A DNA stretch of 64,000 nucleotides from Ctenosaura bakeri (Eukaryota > Chordata > Lepidosauria > Squamata > Iguanidae). Position 1 is the first letter of the stretch, and every line of letters starts with the position of its first letter. A model generated the notes under the pieces. That model did no database searches. It was not told the origin of the DNA and worked only from the letters and a program-made list of their open reading frames with translations. Location of the stretch: positions 310,001-374,000 of the forward strand of contig CAOLHI010001821.1 of the NCBI GenBank assembly GCA_948474755.1, given 5' to 3'. Shown in pieces: positions 62,403 to 64,000 of this stretch. Position numbers and translations under genes: made by a program.

Positions 62403-62880
62403 AGTGTGCCTAGGATAGAATGCAGAAAGGCCATCCTACTTTCAACATTCTCAGCTCCACTCTTTCTCCACTGGGTGAAACAGATTGAAGTGAACTTCTC
62501 TGCAGTTTAGTTGAATGTACTTTCCTTAATCAGTACACCTGCTTTAACAGGAAGTTCAGGAATTGAAAGGGAGGAACCAAAGCATGCAAGGATTTTGTGA
62601 GCAGGGCTAGGTTCCATACCACGGTCCTATACCCTCTGCAGGAATTGAAATTCCCTGTTTAGGTGTAATGCCTTCACATTTCTAATGATATGCAAACGGG
62701 TTGCTCAGGGTTAAGTGATGTGTGTTGGTCGTGGGACTGGCAAAATTGCAGCTGGATAAATGATCCCATTTTCACCTGAAGTGTCTCAATAAAAGTCATC
62801 TCAAAAAAAAAGAAAAAAAGTTAACATGCCTTTAACATAACATGTAGCTTAATTGATGGACTTAGCTGTACTGAGAAATA
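62403..62880. other. Intron sequence, nothing recognised
   Basis: Unique-looking sequence; no exon or classified repeat. Confidence 0.55.
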
Positions 62881-62884
62881 GGTC

Positions 62885-63409
62885 ATGCTATCATGCCTAG
62901 GTCACTGTTATCGAATTACAGCTGTTATATATGCAATTATACAGACGCTGTGTACAGTTGCAACACAACAGCTTTGTGTTAATTCCATTTTAACCCAAAG
63001 TCATTTAAGATGGGGGAAAAAGTCCATTATCTGTTTTTCTATCCACCTCTTGCATGCTGTGTATTCCTTTGCCAATAGCAGCTTTACCACTGTTGCATTT
63101 TATTCAAAGATAGTGGCTGATACTGTTGTCACTTTGCTGACACATTTGGGGCTTGTTCATTATACCAGCACAATCTCAAAGGCTGTGGAATTACACTGCA
63201 TACCACCCCAAGCCTTGTTTGCCTTGGTAGTAACTCATGGGGCTATATCAATATTAAAGCAATTGTTTGCTGTTAGGAAGGGTTTTTCTTTTCCGTTTTG
63301 CCATAAAATCCATATAAATATTTTGAAGTATTGTTCAATAACACTGCAGCCTGTGGAATGCTTAATATTCACTGGAGGCTTTCATCAGCCACTGAGTCAT
63401 AATCAATGA
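62885..63409 (+). other. 174-codon open stretch, probably not a gene
   Basis: This is an uninterrupted 525-bp frame on the plus strand, antisense to FSTL5 and inside its intron. The predicted protein is rich in hydrophobic residues and Cys/His, with no signal, repeat or domain that I recognise. The DNA is not low-complexity and not an obvious transposon, so it could equally be a conserved non-coding element. I see no promoter, splice signals or poly(A) signal that would support expression. Confidence 0.25.
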
Positions 63410-64000
63410 CAATATATTACAGTTTGCATTCAAAAATATCCCACCTATAAAGCAAGATTTTCTTTTCAACTCAATCAGCTTGATAAGTTACATTCCTTTC
63501 TGAAACAAATGATATAAAAACAACCAACTTCAGCAAATGCATCCATGGAAAATCTAAATTATTCCCAAACTCTAATCAAGAAAGCATGTGAATCGCCAAA
63601 GAACTCCTGTGTTCAGGGTCATTTGGCTTTTTTCTTACAATGTAAGATTCCCTAGAGATACAGAGTAGTTCCATGCAATCAAAAATAATTTTTCTGTCAA
63701 TTAGATAATAAAATACTTAAATGAAAAAAATTGCGAAGTGTACTAGGTACAACAAATCTAAATCTATAGAAATATAACTAACTATAATTTATTAAGAACA
63801 GGTTTTCTTTCATTTGGTGGACAGACCTGTTGGGGATGTTCTAGCTATAGGCCTTCTGCATTCTTTCAGGTATGATTCTATAATCTTATAGAGTATATTT
63901 CATGTGATCTTTCTCCCAGATCAACACCCTGGTTCTGGACTTAACTGTGTGGTTGGATAGAGAATTTATATGGTTTGTTCAGCCTATGTGATAGTGGGGA
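63410..64000. other. Intron sequence, nothing recognised
   Basis: AT-rich, no exon or repeat family assigned. Confidence 0.55.

Overview
This window looks like vertebrate nuclear DNA from a squamate reptile, probably a lizard. The sequence is AT-rich, gene-poor and loaded with transposable elements. The clade call rests on tRNA-derived SINEs with a Bov-B-like CACAACAACAA tail (Sauria-type), one 5S-rRNA-derived SINE, CR1 LINEs ending in ATTCTATG repeats, and L2 LINEs. I see nothing bacterial: no operons, ribosome-binding sites or CRISPR arrays. Nearly all short open frames are chance or repeat-derived.

The only host gene I can support is FSTL5 (follistatin-like 5), on the minus strand. Its last coding exon is at 29175-29877 and the preceding exon at 59923-60047. 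They are joined by a 30,045-bp phase-2 intron with GT/AG ends, and together encode the last 275 residues. The rest of the gene lies to the right of the window. The stretch from 29174 down to about 27.15 kb is a plausible 3' UTR; its first canonical AATAAA on the minus strand is at 27175-27180.

Layout: 1-27 kb is intergenic sequence downstream of FSTL5. It holds an L2 fragment, SINEs, two hAT-like foldback MITEs close together, two opposite-strand copies of a Helitron-like element, a CR1 3' end, an unclassified repeat split by an L2, and two LTR-like promoter modules. 27-30 kb is the FSTL5 terminal exon and 3' UTR. 30-60 kb is the last intron, with the 5S SINE, Sauria SINEs, compound microsatellites, a Tigger-like element inside a CR1, an eroded LINE reverse transcriptase, a CR1 inside a MITE, and two structured GC-rich MITEs. 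60-64 kb is the start of the next intron, with a SINE split by a MITE, a second full SINE and a 174-codon open stretch of unknown meaning.

I do not see a new gene system. The most unusual material is the repeats: nested insertions that give relative ages, a palindrome-rich dispersed family built on TTTTCTGTGCAGAAAA, a MITE that folds into at least four hairpins, and small perfect inverted duplications.
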